NCBI RefSeq assembly: GCF_016888165.1 | Contig: NZ_JACSWC010000320.1 | Coordinates: forward strand, 26,121-90,120 | Source: Halomicronema sp. CCY15110 | GTDB taxonomy: Bacteria > Cyanobacteriota > Cyanobacteriia > Phormidesmidales > Phormidesmidaceae | Reading direction: 5' to 3' | DNA: 64,000 bases | Shown: positions 8,771 to 16,132 of the stretch, piece by piece | How the letters are laid out: each line of letters starts with the position of its first letter | Numbering within the stretch: the stretch's first letter is position 1 | Program-made: the position numbers and the translations under genes | Notes under the pieces: model-generated | What the model was told of the DNA's origin: nothing | The model's input: the letters and a program-made list of their open reading frames with translations, nothing else | The model's database searches: none

Positions 8771-9808
8771 ATGACGGAAGATGTCAGAAACAAGGTCAAT
8801 ATTGACGTTTATTTCTCGGATTTTGAGACTCCAGAAGTGGTTATTTCTGAAGTGATTCCTGCTGATAAGGAAAACAAAGTAAAGCCCAAAGCGTTGCCCC
8901 AGGTTGATTTTGCTAGACCGTCCCGCAGAAAAGAGCCTAGTCAGGAAGAATTGAGCGAAGCCGCGCATGAATTGAAGCAGCTCCGCTGGCAAATAGATGA
9001 ATTGCCCGGTCACTTAGCAAAACGACGAGTGATGCGAAAAGAGTCCGCACAAACCCTGCGACTACTGCTAGCTGGCATTTGTGTCTCAATCGTGGCGTCT
9101 GGCAGTTTTTTGGCCCTGCGCCAATGCCAAAAAGGACAGATTTGTGAACAGTGGGGACAGTTGACTGACTCGCTTCACGTTTCGGTGGTGTCGCAATTAA
9201 CTTCGTTTCGCCAAAGTCTCAATGCTCATAAAGACCTGTTAAGCGACTTCACCATGCTCAGGTTCAGAAAACCTGAGTTGCTAGAAGAATCCAATCAACT
9301 ACAAACACCTGCACAATCCCAAGACGTCTTCCAGCGGGGTGTGGACGAGGCCGAAACGGCTATGGCATTACAGCAAGAAGCCATTGCGCCCGATGAGTGG
9401 CAAAAAGTTGTACGCCACTGGGAAATGGCGATCGCTCATCTGGCAGAGGCTTCATCGGATGATCAACTGGCAGCAGAAGCTCGGGAAAAGAGTGCCGTTT
9501 ACCAACTCAATCTAGAGTATGCACGCTCTGAGGTGGATTCTTTCCGTGAAGCTGTCAATGCGGCCATGGCAGCGGCTGTGCTAACTCAATCGGCCAGTAC
9601 TGAGGCCGATTGGCAGCAAGTGGCACAAACATGGCTAGAAGCGATTTCCTTGATGGACAGCGTGACTCCGGAAAGTGAGCACTATCAAATGGCCCAGCGA
9701 AAAATACTAGAGTACTCTAGTAACTTGCTCTATGCCCAAACCGAAGTCCTGATGGCAGCCCGAGCTAAAGATCAACTGCTATCGGTTCACGGCATCGCTA
9801 CTGAGTAA
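8771..9808 (+). CDS. Single-pass membrane protein with two Trp-motif repeats, function unknown
   Basis: The 345-residue product starts at the ATG at 8771, which has GAGGAAGGA seven bases upstream; an ATG at 8738 is also in frame. Residues 1-95 are charged and probably cytosolic. Residues about 97-117 (LLLAGICVSIVASGSFLAL) form one membrane helix after a basic stretch, suggesting the rest faces the periplasm. The C-terminal half holds two copies of a roughly 50-residue helical module: W-x2-V-x3-W-x2-AI-x-[LM], then A-x-K-x2-Y-x2-N. The same module occurs in the exported protein at 45846. The gene contains a HIP1 site. Its end overlaps the convergent regulator by 11 bases. Confidence 0.7.
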   Translation: MTEDVRNKVNIDVYFSDFETPEVVISEVIPADKENKVKPKALPQVDFARPSRRKEPSQEELSEAAHELKQLRWQIDELPGHLAKRRVMRKESAQTLRLLLAGICVSIVASGSFLALRQCQKGQICEQWGQLTDSLHVSVVSQLTSFRQSLNAHKDLLSDFTMLRFRKPELLEESNQLQTPAQSQDVFQRGVDEAETAMALQQEAIAPDEWQKVVRHWEMAIAHLAEASSDDQLAAEAREKSAVYQLNLEYARSEVDSFREAVNAAMAAAVLTQSASTEADWQQVAQTWLEAISLMDSVTPESEHYQMAQRKILEYSSNLLYAQTEVLMAARAKDQLLSVHGIATE

Positions 9809-10439
9809 AGTTATCTAACGCACGATGATATTCTGGCGGAGTTTTTGGCCCAGTCAGTCTCAATACCTCATAGTCTTCTGCGTCATAGCTTTGACTTTGG
9901 TAGTACAGCACCACGGCGGCCAACTCAGGGCGAGTACGCTCCACCGCTGCGTGACATCCAGGATCAGATAGAGTCTTCTGTTCGACATATGCGATCTGAA
10001 GTCCCTCATCAGCATCCGTGACCACGACTGCTCCTGGGCCAAATTGCCGATAGCCTCGCCAAGAAAGTGCCAGTATCTGCGGGTAAAACTCATTGAGTCG
10101 CTGTAAGGCTGCTTTTGACATTGCACTATAGCTATCCACTTGGCTGCGCTCAACTAAAACCGCTGAAGGTGAATCAGAGATTGTGCTGCTGGCAGCGTCG
10201 ACCAACCTGGGGATGGACTGTACCTGTTGGCTGGCAGGTTGCACCCATTCCAGTAACTCTCCTGGCTGACATTGCAACGCTAAGCAAATTCCCTCGAGTC
10301 GATCAGGCGTAAGCCTGGGCATCTCTTCAGATTTCCTGAGTCGATAGACGGAATTCTCCGTAATGTCTAGCGCAAGCGCTAACTCCTTATTCCGCACTCC
10401 TCGAGCTGACATGACTTCGTTCAGCTTCCACAGAATCAC
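9798..10439 (-). CDS. XRE-family transcriptional regulator with unknown C-terminal domain
   Basis: The 213-residue protein begins with a Cro/CI-type helix-turn-helix (about residues 5-66: NEVMSARGVRNKELALALDI, then TENSVYRLRKSEEMPRLTP). The remainder is a linker and a C-terminal domain (about 105-213, RLNEFYPQILALSWRGYRQF) that I do not recognise. The GTG start at 10439 is supported by GGAGGG six bases upstream. It is divergent from the accessory operon starting at 10625, and a palindrome lies in the shared intergenic region, so it probably controls that operon and perhaps itself. The gene end overlaps the convergent membrane-protein gene. Confidence 0.82.
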   Translation of the reverse strand: MILWKLNEVMSARGVRNKELALALDITENSVYRLRKSEEMPRLTPDRLEGICLALQCQPGELLEWVQPASQQVQSIPRLVDAASSTISDSPSAVLVERSQVDSYSAMSKAALQRLNEFYPQILALSWRGYRQFGPGAVVVTDADEGLQIAYVEQKTLSDPGCHAAVERTRPELAAVVLYYQSQSYDAEDYEVLRLTGPKTPPEYHRALDNFTQ

Positions 10440-10537
10440 GACTTACCCTCCAGGGAAATGGAAGACCCCACTGACATTGCAATCGTAGTTCAAAGGCGCG
10501 TTTATTCGTCACGCGTAGATTTATTTTGCTTCTCGTG

Positions 10538-10566
10538 TTGACTTTTTTCTACGTCTCATGTAGATT
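10538..10566 (+). promoter_or_regulatory. Sigma70-type promoter of the accessory operon
   Basis: TTGACT at 10538-10543 and TAGATT at 10561-10566 are separated by 17 bases and sit about 60 bases ahead of the first gene of the cluster. Confidence 0.6.
10548..10564. promoter_or_regulatory. Candidate operator palindrome TCTAC-N7-GTAGA
   Basis: The inverted repeat TCTAC (10548-10552) and GTAGA (10560-10564) lies between the -35 and -10 boxes and overlaps the -10. A third half-site, CGTAGAT, lies upstream at about 10513-10520. The position is suited to repression by the adjacent XRE regulator; that link is inference. Confidence 0.45.
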
Positions 10567-10624
10567 AATGGTGTCGATGTTCCCCGTGGGTGACATCTAA
10601 GAAGTCTCAAAACAGGAACGCCTT

Positions 10625-11191
10625 ATGTTGAAGCAGGTAAAGACTCCACGTCAGTTCATCAACTCCAGTCAACGCCAATCTGAGCAGACCAAATCAGATC
10701 ATCGGCAGGGCCTAGTGGCAGACGGCACGCGTTTTCTCAAAGATGGTCACTGGTGGGAGATTGACGCCCATGTGTCTGGTAAGTATGGTCCCTACTACCG
10801 CTGTCACCCTGTTTGTAATATCGAAAGCCGCTTTTTCGCCCATCACGAAATTAGCCAAGCCTTGACTGAGGAAAAGACCATGCTGGCATCGAGTATGAAA
10901 CCGCCTTCGAGAGACGTTCCTACGTGTTCTGGCGATCGTGGGTCTGGCCGGTTGGGGGAATTGGTTCCCATTTCACAGGCCCACGTTAAGTTAAGCCACA
11001 CGAAGAGAAAAACTGTGAAAAATGGCAACTCTGAGTGCAAGTTGCTCGCGATCGGCACCCCAGCAGGTATCAAAGCTACGATTCAAAATCTTCATAATCT
11101 GGGATTTGCCCACACCACTGATTGGAGTTCAGTGCAAAGAAAACCTCGATCTGATGAATTTATGAGCATCTTCACAGGGCGCAAGGTATAA
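10625..11191 (+). CDS. Conserved cyanobacterial hypothetical protein, first gene of the accessory operon
   Basis: The 188-residue product has three zones. Residues about 28-76 hold an aromatic, His/Cys-containing segment (FLKDGHWWEIDAHVSGKYGP and YYRCHPVCNIESRFFAHHEI). A variable linker follows. The C-terminal 50 residues (KLLAIGTPAGIKATIQNLHN, LGFAHTTDWSSV, ending FTGRKV) look like a small conserved domain that I have seen in cyanobacterial hypothetical proteins but cannot name. No signal or membrane segment. ATG at 10625 is preceded by AGGAA. The gene is the promoter-proximal member of a four-gene rightward cluster. Confidence 0.65.
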   Translation: MLKQVKTPRQFINSSQRQSEQTKSDHRQGLVADGTRFLKDGHWWEIDAHVSGKYGPYYRCHPVCNIESRFFAHHEISQALTEEKTMLASSMKPPSRDVPTCSGDRGSGRLGELVPISQAHVKLSHTKRKTVKNGNSECKLLAIGTPAGIKATIQNLHNLGFAHTTDWSSVQRKPRSDEFMSIFTGRKV

Positions 11192-11226
11192 GCCTGCAGT
11201 ACTTATTTATGTCAGAAAGGTGAGCC

Positions 11227-11694
11227 ATGAAAAAAGATCCGGCCTTAACTACCGCCATTATGCTGACTCACTATGGGTTCGACTTGAACGGTGGATCATT
11301 ACCTTTAGTGATTAAGGAATGGCTAGATTTATATCCCAACAAGTGGGTTCTAGCTGCAGTCGTAGAAGCTTTATATCAAGGTCGATATAAAGCTAGTTCA
11401 GTAAATCGAATCCTTGATAACTGGTGTTCTCGAGGAAAAGCGTTGCCAAACTTTGATCACGACTTTGCGGACTACTTCTGCAGAAAAATAGTCAAAGCCT
11501 TGCTCGCAGAACTTGAACTTTACGAAAACCGCAAGAATGTACCCGAATTAGCCAATCAGCAGCCCGCATCAAGCCATCGAACAGCTAGTGATTCTGAGTT
11601 AGAGCGAGACTTGAAATTCACCAAGATAACTACTCGAAAGCATTCCCCAAATCCAAATATTGCCGCATGTGCCAAACTTGTCAGTCAACTTTGA
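11227..11694 (+). CDS. Small protein with a DnaD-like helical domain
   Basis: The 155-residue protein carries, at about residues 25-75, VIKEWLDLYPNKWVLAAVVE then ALYQGRYKASSVNRILDNW and a Gly. The pattern (Trp/Tyr helix, A-x-E-A, then S-x2-x-IL-x2-W-x3-G) resembles the C-terminal DnaD/DnaB_2 fold of replication-initiation proteins and is common in cyanobacterial hypothetical proteins. The last 60 residues are polar and likely disordered. The ATG follows AAAGGTGAG. It lies 35 bases after the first gene and 39 bases before the SepF-like gene, so they are probably co-transcribed. A replication role is only suggested by the weak similarity. Confidence 0.6.
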   Translation: MKKDPALTTAIMLTHYGFDLNGGSLPLVIKEWLDLYPNKWVLAAVVEALYQGRYKASSVNRILDNWCSRGKALPNFDHDFADYFCRKIVKALLAELELYENRKNVPELANQQPASSHRTASDSELERDLKFTKITTRKHSPNPNIAACAKLVSQL

Positions 11695-11733
11695 CTGATG
11701 CCAAGCCTAATCTAATCTACTCAAGGAGGCAGC

Positions 11734-12387
11734 ATGAAAAGGATGATTTTAGGCGTACTAGATGCGCTTGGCTGGTTAGAACCAGAGGATAAAGATGCTA
11801 ACTATAATGATCTTTGGCTCCAAGAAAATGAAGAGATTGTCAGAACGAGTCGGCATCCTAGACTTTCTGAAGAACCGACGTTTTTTCCTGATAATGATGA
11901 CCGTGTAAGCCCTCAGGGTAGTTCCATGAGTCAGGTTCCATTCCCTGCTCAGATCGTTGACTTTCAGCGTAACCATCGCAATGTCAGCCCTCCACTTCCT
12001 AAGCGAACTCAGGCATCCACTATTCCACTGCCGCAAACAAGTTTTAAGAATTTTACTGGTCTGGAAAAACAGCCATGTGAAGTCGCCATTATTAACCTGA
12101 CAACCTTCGACGAAGTTGGAAAGGCCCTAAAAGAATTAGGCGAAAGAAAGCTCGTTATCGTCAATTTACTTTGCACGGCAGTTAGAGAAAAGCAGAGAGT
12201 TCTAGATGTCATTTCTGGTGGCACCAGCATTATTGATGGATCTGCTGAGAGAGTGGGCGAAGATACTTTTCTATTTGCCCCTAACACAATTCGAATCACC
12301 AATGAAGAATTAGAGACTGGTGATTTGACCGAACATTATGCAAACGATCTCCCACTTCAAGATCATTTGCTGGTGGAGGCTTGCTAA
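11734..12387 (+). CDS. SepF-like (DUF552) cell-division protein paralog
   Basis: The 217-residue protein keeps the whole SepF layout. Residues 1-15 form an amphipathic, probably membrane-binding helix (MKRMILGVLDALGWL), followed by an acidic linker, a disordered stretch, and a C-terminal SepF domain at about 114-190. In that domain FDEVGKALKELGERKLVIVN, ISGGTSIIDG and AERVGEDTFLFAP match the beta-strands, GG turn and dimer motif of SepF, which anchors FtsZ to the membrane. The ATG has a perfect AAGGAGG. Cyanobacteria normally carry one core sepF elsewhere; the AT-rich context and NACHT neighbour suggest a specialised accessory copy. It could modulate division or be an effector; this is inference. 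Confidence 0.8.
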   Translation: MKRMILGVLDALGWLEPEDKDANYNDLWLQENEEIVRTSRHPRLSEEPTFFPDNDDRVSPQGSSMSQVPFPAQIVDFQRNHRNVSPPLPKRTQASTIPLPQTSFKNFTGLEKQPCEVAIINLTTFDEVGKALKELGERKLVIVNLLCTAVREKQRVLDVISGGTSIIDGSAERVGEDTFLFAPNTIRITNEELETGDLTEHYANDLPLQDHLLVEAC

Positions 12388-12410
12388 GCCTAGTCCAGTA
12401 TTTTTAGCTC

Positions 12411-14513
12411 ATGGCAGTGGAGAGTAATAAAGTGTTTACCGCTGAATTGATTTCAAAGCTACTACTAATCTCATTCTCCTGTGCCTGGGACAACAAAATA
12501 TGGGAAAAGGTTGACTTAAAAATTCGACAACTTATCTATGAAACCTCCAAGCAATATCAGAACAACTTCAAATCAAGATACGGTAAGGTGAGATTGTCTG
12601 GAAGCAACACTGAGCGGGAACTGAGTGAGATCTACGTTCCAATTCCTTGCTCAGACTGTCATCATAAGCCCACTGCAGAGGAAAGTTATCGGTCTAAAGT
12701 CTTCAAACCAGAGTTGGCTATTGATGACACAGTCTGCTACAGATCAATTTTTGATCGTGTAAATGAAAATCAGTATCTAATCTTAGTTGGAAAAGTCGGT
12801 TCAGGTAAGACATTAACCCTCAAATACATTGCTTTAGAAGCATTGAGCCAAGATGAGAACTGTCTTTATATTCACAATAAGATTCCTGTTTATCTAGATT
12901 TGAACAGTCACTTATATTCGGACAGAGAAATTCATGAAATAATTGTTGAAGAATTTGAAATCGCTGGAGTTCCAGATGCTCACAATTTTGCGGAAACCAC
13001 TCTCAAGAGGGGAGACTTATTACTGCTGATTGACAGTGTTGATGATTTAAGTCAGTCTCAGCAATCAATTCGCCTAAGTGAAGTGAGTGCATTAGTAGAG
13101 AGATTTCCCAGCAATAGATATATCCTCGCAAGAAAAGAGGAAATTCCTTTCGGAAATTTACTGGGCTTTAATTCTTCTTATGTACATCCCTTTGGAGAGT
13201 CTGAGATATTATCTTTCATTAACAAATGGTTTGATTGTCAAGATGATTCATTTGGGAAGCTCTTATTGAAAGTTTTTAGGGAGAGGGCCTTATTTCCGCT
13301 TGATTTCTTGAGGAGCCCACTGCTGCTCACAATTACGTGTAGCTCTTTCTCAAAAGCGAATGCGTCGTCTTCGAATGTTTTAGTGCTCTATGAAAATGCA
13401 TTAAAAACGCTACTGATTGACTGGTCTAGAGAGAAAGGAATTGACACTTCTGATAATGTTGCCCACCTCAAAGAAGAAATTTTGTCGAGACTGGCATTAA
13501 AGGCATCACAAAACCTAGACAATGCATCTCTGAAGATAGAGGTTATAGAAACTTTCAGTATTCCAGAAACGCGAAATTTAGATAGTACTGACTCTACTAA
13601 TCCGAGTCAACTGCTGCATGAATTTCAATATAAGCATGGCATTTTAGAGCAGAACTCTGATGGCAGCTATCGTTTTGCATTTCGAAGTATCCAAGAATAT
13701 TTGACAGCTTACTCCATTATTTTCTTGAATCATTATTTAAATATCTTTTTGGAGAGTCATATTTCAGATCGTCAATGGAGAAACATATTTATCCTTGCTG
13801 CAGGGATTAAAAACTCGGATTTTTTGATTTCTTCTATGCTCAATCACATGAATTTTTTATTGATGACGCCTCGACTAAGAAAGTTAGCAAACCGAATTGA
13901 GGAAATGACAAGTACCACACAAAATACTGTCAGAGATAGCAGAAAAACAGGATTGATACTTTCTGTGTTGATCGACATCATTATCACTTACCAAGATAAC
14001 TGTAAATTCAGGAAAACTCTATTCTCCTGCAATAGTCAGATCAACAACATTCTCTCGAAAAGACAGAAAATCTCTATTGAAACCTATACGATAGACCCCA
14101 AGCTACTTAGATATTTAGATGAATTGGCTCTGATTAATATCTCAAATAGCCTGGCGAAGAAGCTTTTAAATTCAAATGCTCTCAAAGACACTGAAAAGAT
14201 TCAAAAATTCAGTGATAAGCTTGAAAATATTTTGATCTTCTTAAGGGATAAATCAAAACATGAACTCACAGCTCGCCTGAGCCGTCAAAAAATCTCTGAT
14301 TATCTTTATCAGTACTGGTTGACTTTACTTGACTTGAAGCCTGGCGATCTTGAATTTGAAACTGAAGACATTGAAGCCTTGAAAGACTACTTGTATGCGT
14401 ATGATTTGATCTTCAAGTGTAAAGATTATTCGAGACAAATATCGCCCCAGATAGTCGATAAAATAGGCAAATCTTTTATGCCAATTAAACACGAATTTAA
14501 ACCATCACAATAA
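12411..14513 (+). CDS. NACHT-type STAND NTPase
   Basis: The 700-residue protein has an N-terminal segment of about 100 residues, then a NACHT module: Walker A GKVGSGKT (127-134), Walker B LLLLIDSVDD (203-212), a sensor region ending ILARKEE (238-244), HPFGESEILSFINKWF, LRSPLLLTITC (300-310) and the winged-helix end RFAFRSIQEYLTAYS (421-435). The C-terminal 265 residues are helical, without LRR, WD40 or TPR repeats that I can see, and no nuclease, TIR or protease domain is obvious. Bacterial NACHT proteins are frequent antiphage sensors; in cyanobacteria many have unknown roles. The gene is clearly AT-rich and follows the SepF-like gene by 23 bases, so it is probably in the same operon. Confidence 0.85.
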   Translation: MAVESNKVFTAELISKLLLISFSCAWDNKIWEKVDLKIRQLIYETSKQYQNNFKSRYGKVRLSGSNTERELSEIYVPIPCSDCHHKPTAEESYRSKVFKPELAIDDTVCYRSIFDRVNENQYLILVGKVGSGKTLTLKYIALEALSQDENCLYIHNKIPVYLDLNSHLYSDREIHEIIVEEFEIAGVPDAHNFAETTLKRGDLLLLIDSVDDLSQSQQSIRLSEVSALVERFPSNRYILARKEEIPFGNLLGFNSSYVHPFGESEILSFINKWFDCQDDSFGKLLLKVFRERALFPLDFLRSPLLLTITCSSFSKANASSSNVLVLYENALKTLLIDWSREKGIDTSDNVAHLKEEILSRLALKASQNLDNASLKIEVIETFSIPETRNLDSTDSTNPSQLLHEFQYKHGILEQNSDGSYRFAFRSIQEYLTAYSIIFLNHYLNIFLESHISDRQWRNIFILAAGIKNSDFLISSMLNHMNFLLMTPRLRKLANRIEEMTSTTQNTVRDSRKTGLILSVLIDIIITYQDNCKFRKTLFSCNSQINNILSKRQKISIETYTIDPKLLRYLDELALINISNSLAKKLLNSNALKDTEKIQKFSDKLENILIFLRDKSKHELTARLSRQKISDYLYQYWLTLLDLKPGDLEFETEDIEALKDYLYAYDLIFKCKDYSRQISPQIVDKIGKSFMPIKHEFKPSQ

Positions 14514-14608
14514 TTTCAGAGAATCTGTGAATCCAAGCGCATCTACTGCCATAATAGTTTCTTGTTCTTTCAATAAAGAATGTTTGCACGATTTCATGTT
14601 GGTCTTCT

Positions 14609-15529
14609 TTAATACTTAGGGCCAACCGTCAGGTTCAAAATCCTCGATTCACCATTTTCGCTGTGATACTTATTCGCCCAATCAAGGAGAAAAACATCTA
14701 GTTCTTTATAAGCTTCTTCCTGATCTTCGGGTCTAATTTGCAGCATTTCAAGTGCCCTAAAAACATTTCGACTCTTCTGAGCCCATAGCCTCATGCTCTT
14801 AAAGAAGTCTAATGTATCTCGAATAACTTCTCCAACCCTGGAGCTATATTGATTGGGAGAATAGGTTGTTTTTGCTAACAAAAAAACGGATTCGTTCGTT
14901 TGTTCAAGCTTAACTCTCAGTACCGTCCCAGAACTTAATAAACAGTATTTCATGTGCTCTGCCATCGCATCGCTAAGAACAGAGGCTTGATTGTTCACTT
15001 TTTCACTTATATAGCAAGAATGCATCTCTTCTAAGACTTCCATAAACTGATGATTGCTGAGCACTAAGGCCGAAGGTGTTGCCTGGGGCAACATATTTTC
15101 AAGATAGGTCAACTCTCTTCTAGTGATCTCGTAGTTCTTAAATCTAGGCCCACTTACGTATGGGTACTTTTTTATCCACATATGGGGGAACCCAATCAAA
15201 TAGCGTGGTTCTTTTGAACCAAATGACTTTAGCTCATCTCCATCTATGATCGCCGATTCGACTTCCCTGACAATTGCTTTAACTCGCTTTGTCTCAACGT
15301 GGTGAATCAGACCAGTCCGGCGCAACTTTCTATCTTGTTCCAGGTATGTAGTGTATATGGCAAGCTTCGCTGCAGTAGTCGCCGCATCCAAGAAAGAGCC
15401 ATAGCGATGGCCTGAAAACTTCATCGATGCTACAGCGATATAAAGCAGCAGATGATCTATGTCATCAGACAACACAGATTCTACAAGCTTGTAATGGCTA
15501 TTGCCGAGCAACTCATTTATTTTATTCAT
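14609..15529 (-). CDS. Unrecognised 306-residue protein
   Basis: The frame is long, AT-rich like its neighbours, and begins with ATG at 15529. I do not recognise the family. Visible features are a helical N-terminal third (DDIDHLLLYIAVASMKFSG, AATTAAKLAIYTTYLEQDRK), a conserved-looking block GSKEPRYLIGFPHMWIKKYP at about 120-140, and a helical C-terminal part rich in Trp and charged residues. No signal peptide or membrane helix. It converges on the NACHT gene with a 95-base gap. Its coding status is well supported by length; its role is unknown. Confidence 0.65.
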   Translation of the reverse strand: MNKINELLGNSHYKLVESVLSDDIDHLLLYIAVASMKFSGHRYGSFLDAATTAAKLAIYTTYLEQDRKLRRTGLIHHVETKRVKAIVREVESAIIDGDELKSFGSKEPRYLIGFPHMWIKKYPYVSGPRFKNYEITRRELTYLENMLPQATPSALVLSNHQFMEVLEEMHSCYISEKVNNQASVLSDAMAEHMKYCLLSSGTVLRVKLEQTNESVFLLAKTTYSPNQYSSRVGEVIRDTLDFFKSMRLWAQKSRNVFRALEMLQIRPEDQEEAYKELDVFLLDWANKYHSENGESRILNLTVGPKY

Positions 15530-15703
15530 TCTAAATTTGATTTATTGAAAATTTATTAAACAGGTTTTTGATAAAAAAATTATACTCTAAGCTAAGTCGT
15601 TGTAGATAAACTCTGCCTAGATATAAGCCTGATGAATTTCGAATCGGCAAAGCAACACTCTTGTTTGATTACGAATCTCTATGCGACCACAAAGACACTC
15701 GCT

Positions 15704-15757
15704 AAATTGGCCTCTCAAGATCTCAGTCACTATCTGATGATCTTGAGAGGCCAATTT
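15704..15757. terminator. Perfect 19-bp inverted repeat followed by a T run
   Basis: The arms 15704-15722 and 15739-15757 (AAATTGGCCTCTCAAGATC and its complement) are perfectly complementary around a 16-base loop. TTTTTA follows on the right, and the left side offers only a weak T-rich tail in the other direction. It could be a strong rightward terminator, although no rightward gene lies directly upstream, or the hairpin of a small RNA. Confidence 0.6.
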
Positions 15758-15923
15758 TTAAGCTTATTATTTTTCTCTAGTTTCTATTTCTAAGGTTGGG
15801 ATGGCGATTATATGTAGAAATGCAATAGTAGACTTTTGGCAAACAACTGTTGATTGTGCCTTGGAAGTGGTAAAAACGTATTTAGTGAGTTAAATACTCA
15901 TGATACAGCTTATCTATTGGAAC

Positions 15924-16028
15924 TACAGCGTTTCTCCGCTGGATGAGGTACAAGTCTAGATCTAAAACTCAAGCGTGACAAGGACTTCAGGGATTACGTT
16001 GTACCTCACGGGCTCAGGAACTGCTGTA
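15924..16028. mobile_element. MITE-like 105-bp element with imperfect terminal inverted repeats
   Basis: The left end reads TACAGC, 14 bases, TGAGGTACAA (15924-15953). The complement of the right end (15999-16028) has the same TACAGC and TGAGGTACAA with the same 14-base spacing. Sixteen motif positions match perfectly in each 30-bp arm. There is no open frame inside and no clear target duplication. This spacing-conserved pair suggests the ends of a transposon reduced to a non-autonomous element. Confidence 0.45.
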
Positions 16029-16060
16029 TCAGTTTATAAAATTGATATTTTTGGATAAAA

Positions 16061-16099
16061 ATTCACTTGGGCTATACTAAAGATATAGCCCAAGTGAAT
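16061..16099 (-). terminator. Rho-independent terminator of the 16133-17071 gene
   Basis: ATTCACTTGGGCTATA (16061-16076) pairs perfectly with 16084-16099 around a 7-base loop. Read leftward it is followed by TTTTTATCC. It lies 34 bases beyond the stop codon of the leftward gene. Confidence 0.8.
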
Positions 16100-16132
16100 G
16101 ATTTTACGTTTGGCCAGAGATTTTTTATTATG

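Larger units (their letters stand above)
15530..16132. other. Intergenic region with long inverted repeats, no gene seen
   Basis: Both flanking genes read leftward. The stretch is AT-rich and contains three separate inverted-repeat structures (15704-15757, 15924-16028, 16061-16099) that together make up about a third of it. The promoter of the unknown gene starting at 15529 must lie here; I could not assign it with confidence. Confidence 0.6.

Noticed and set aside
15530..16132. CRISPR-like repeats
   Set aside because: The inverted repeats here are single structures that do not recur at regular spacing, and no cas gene is present in the window.
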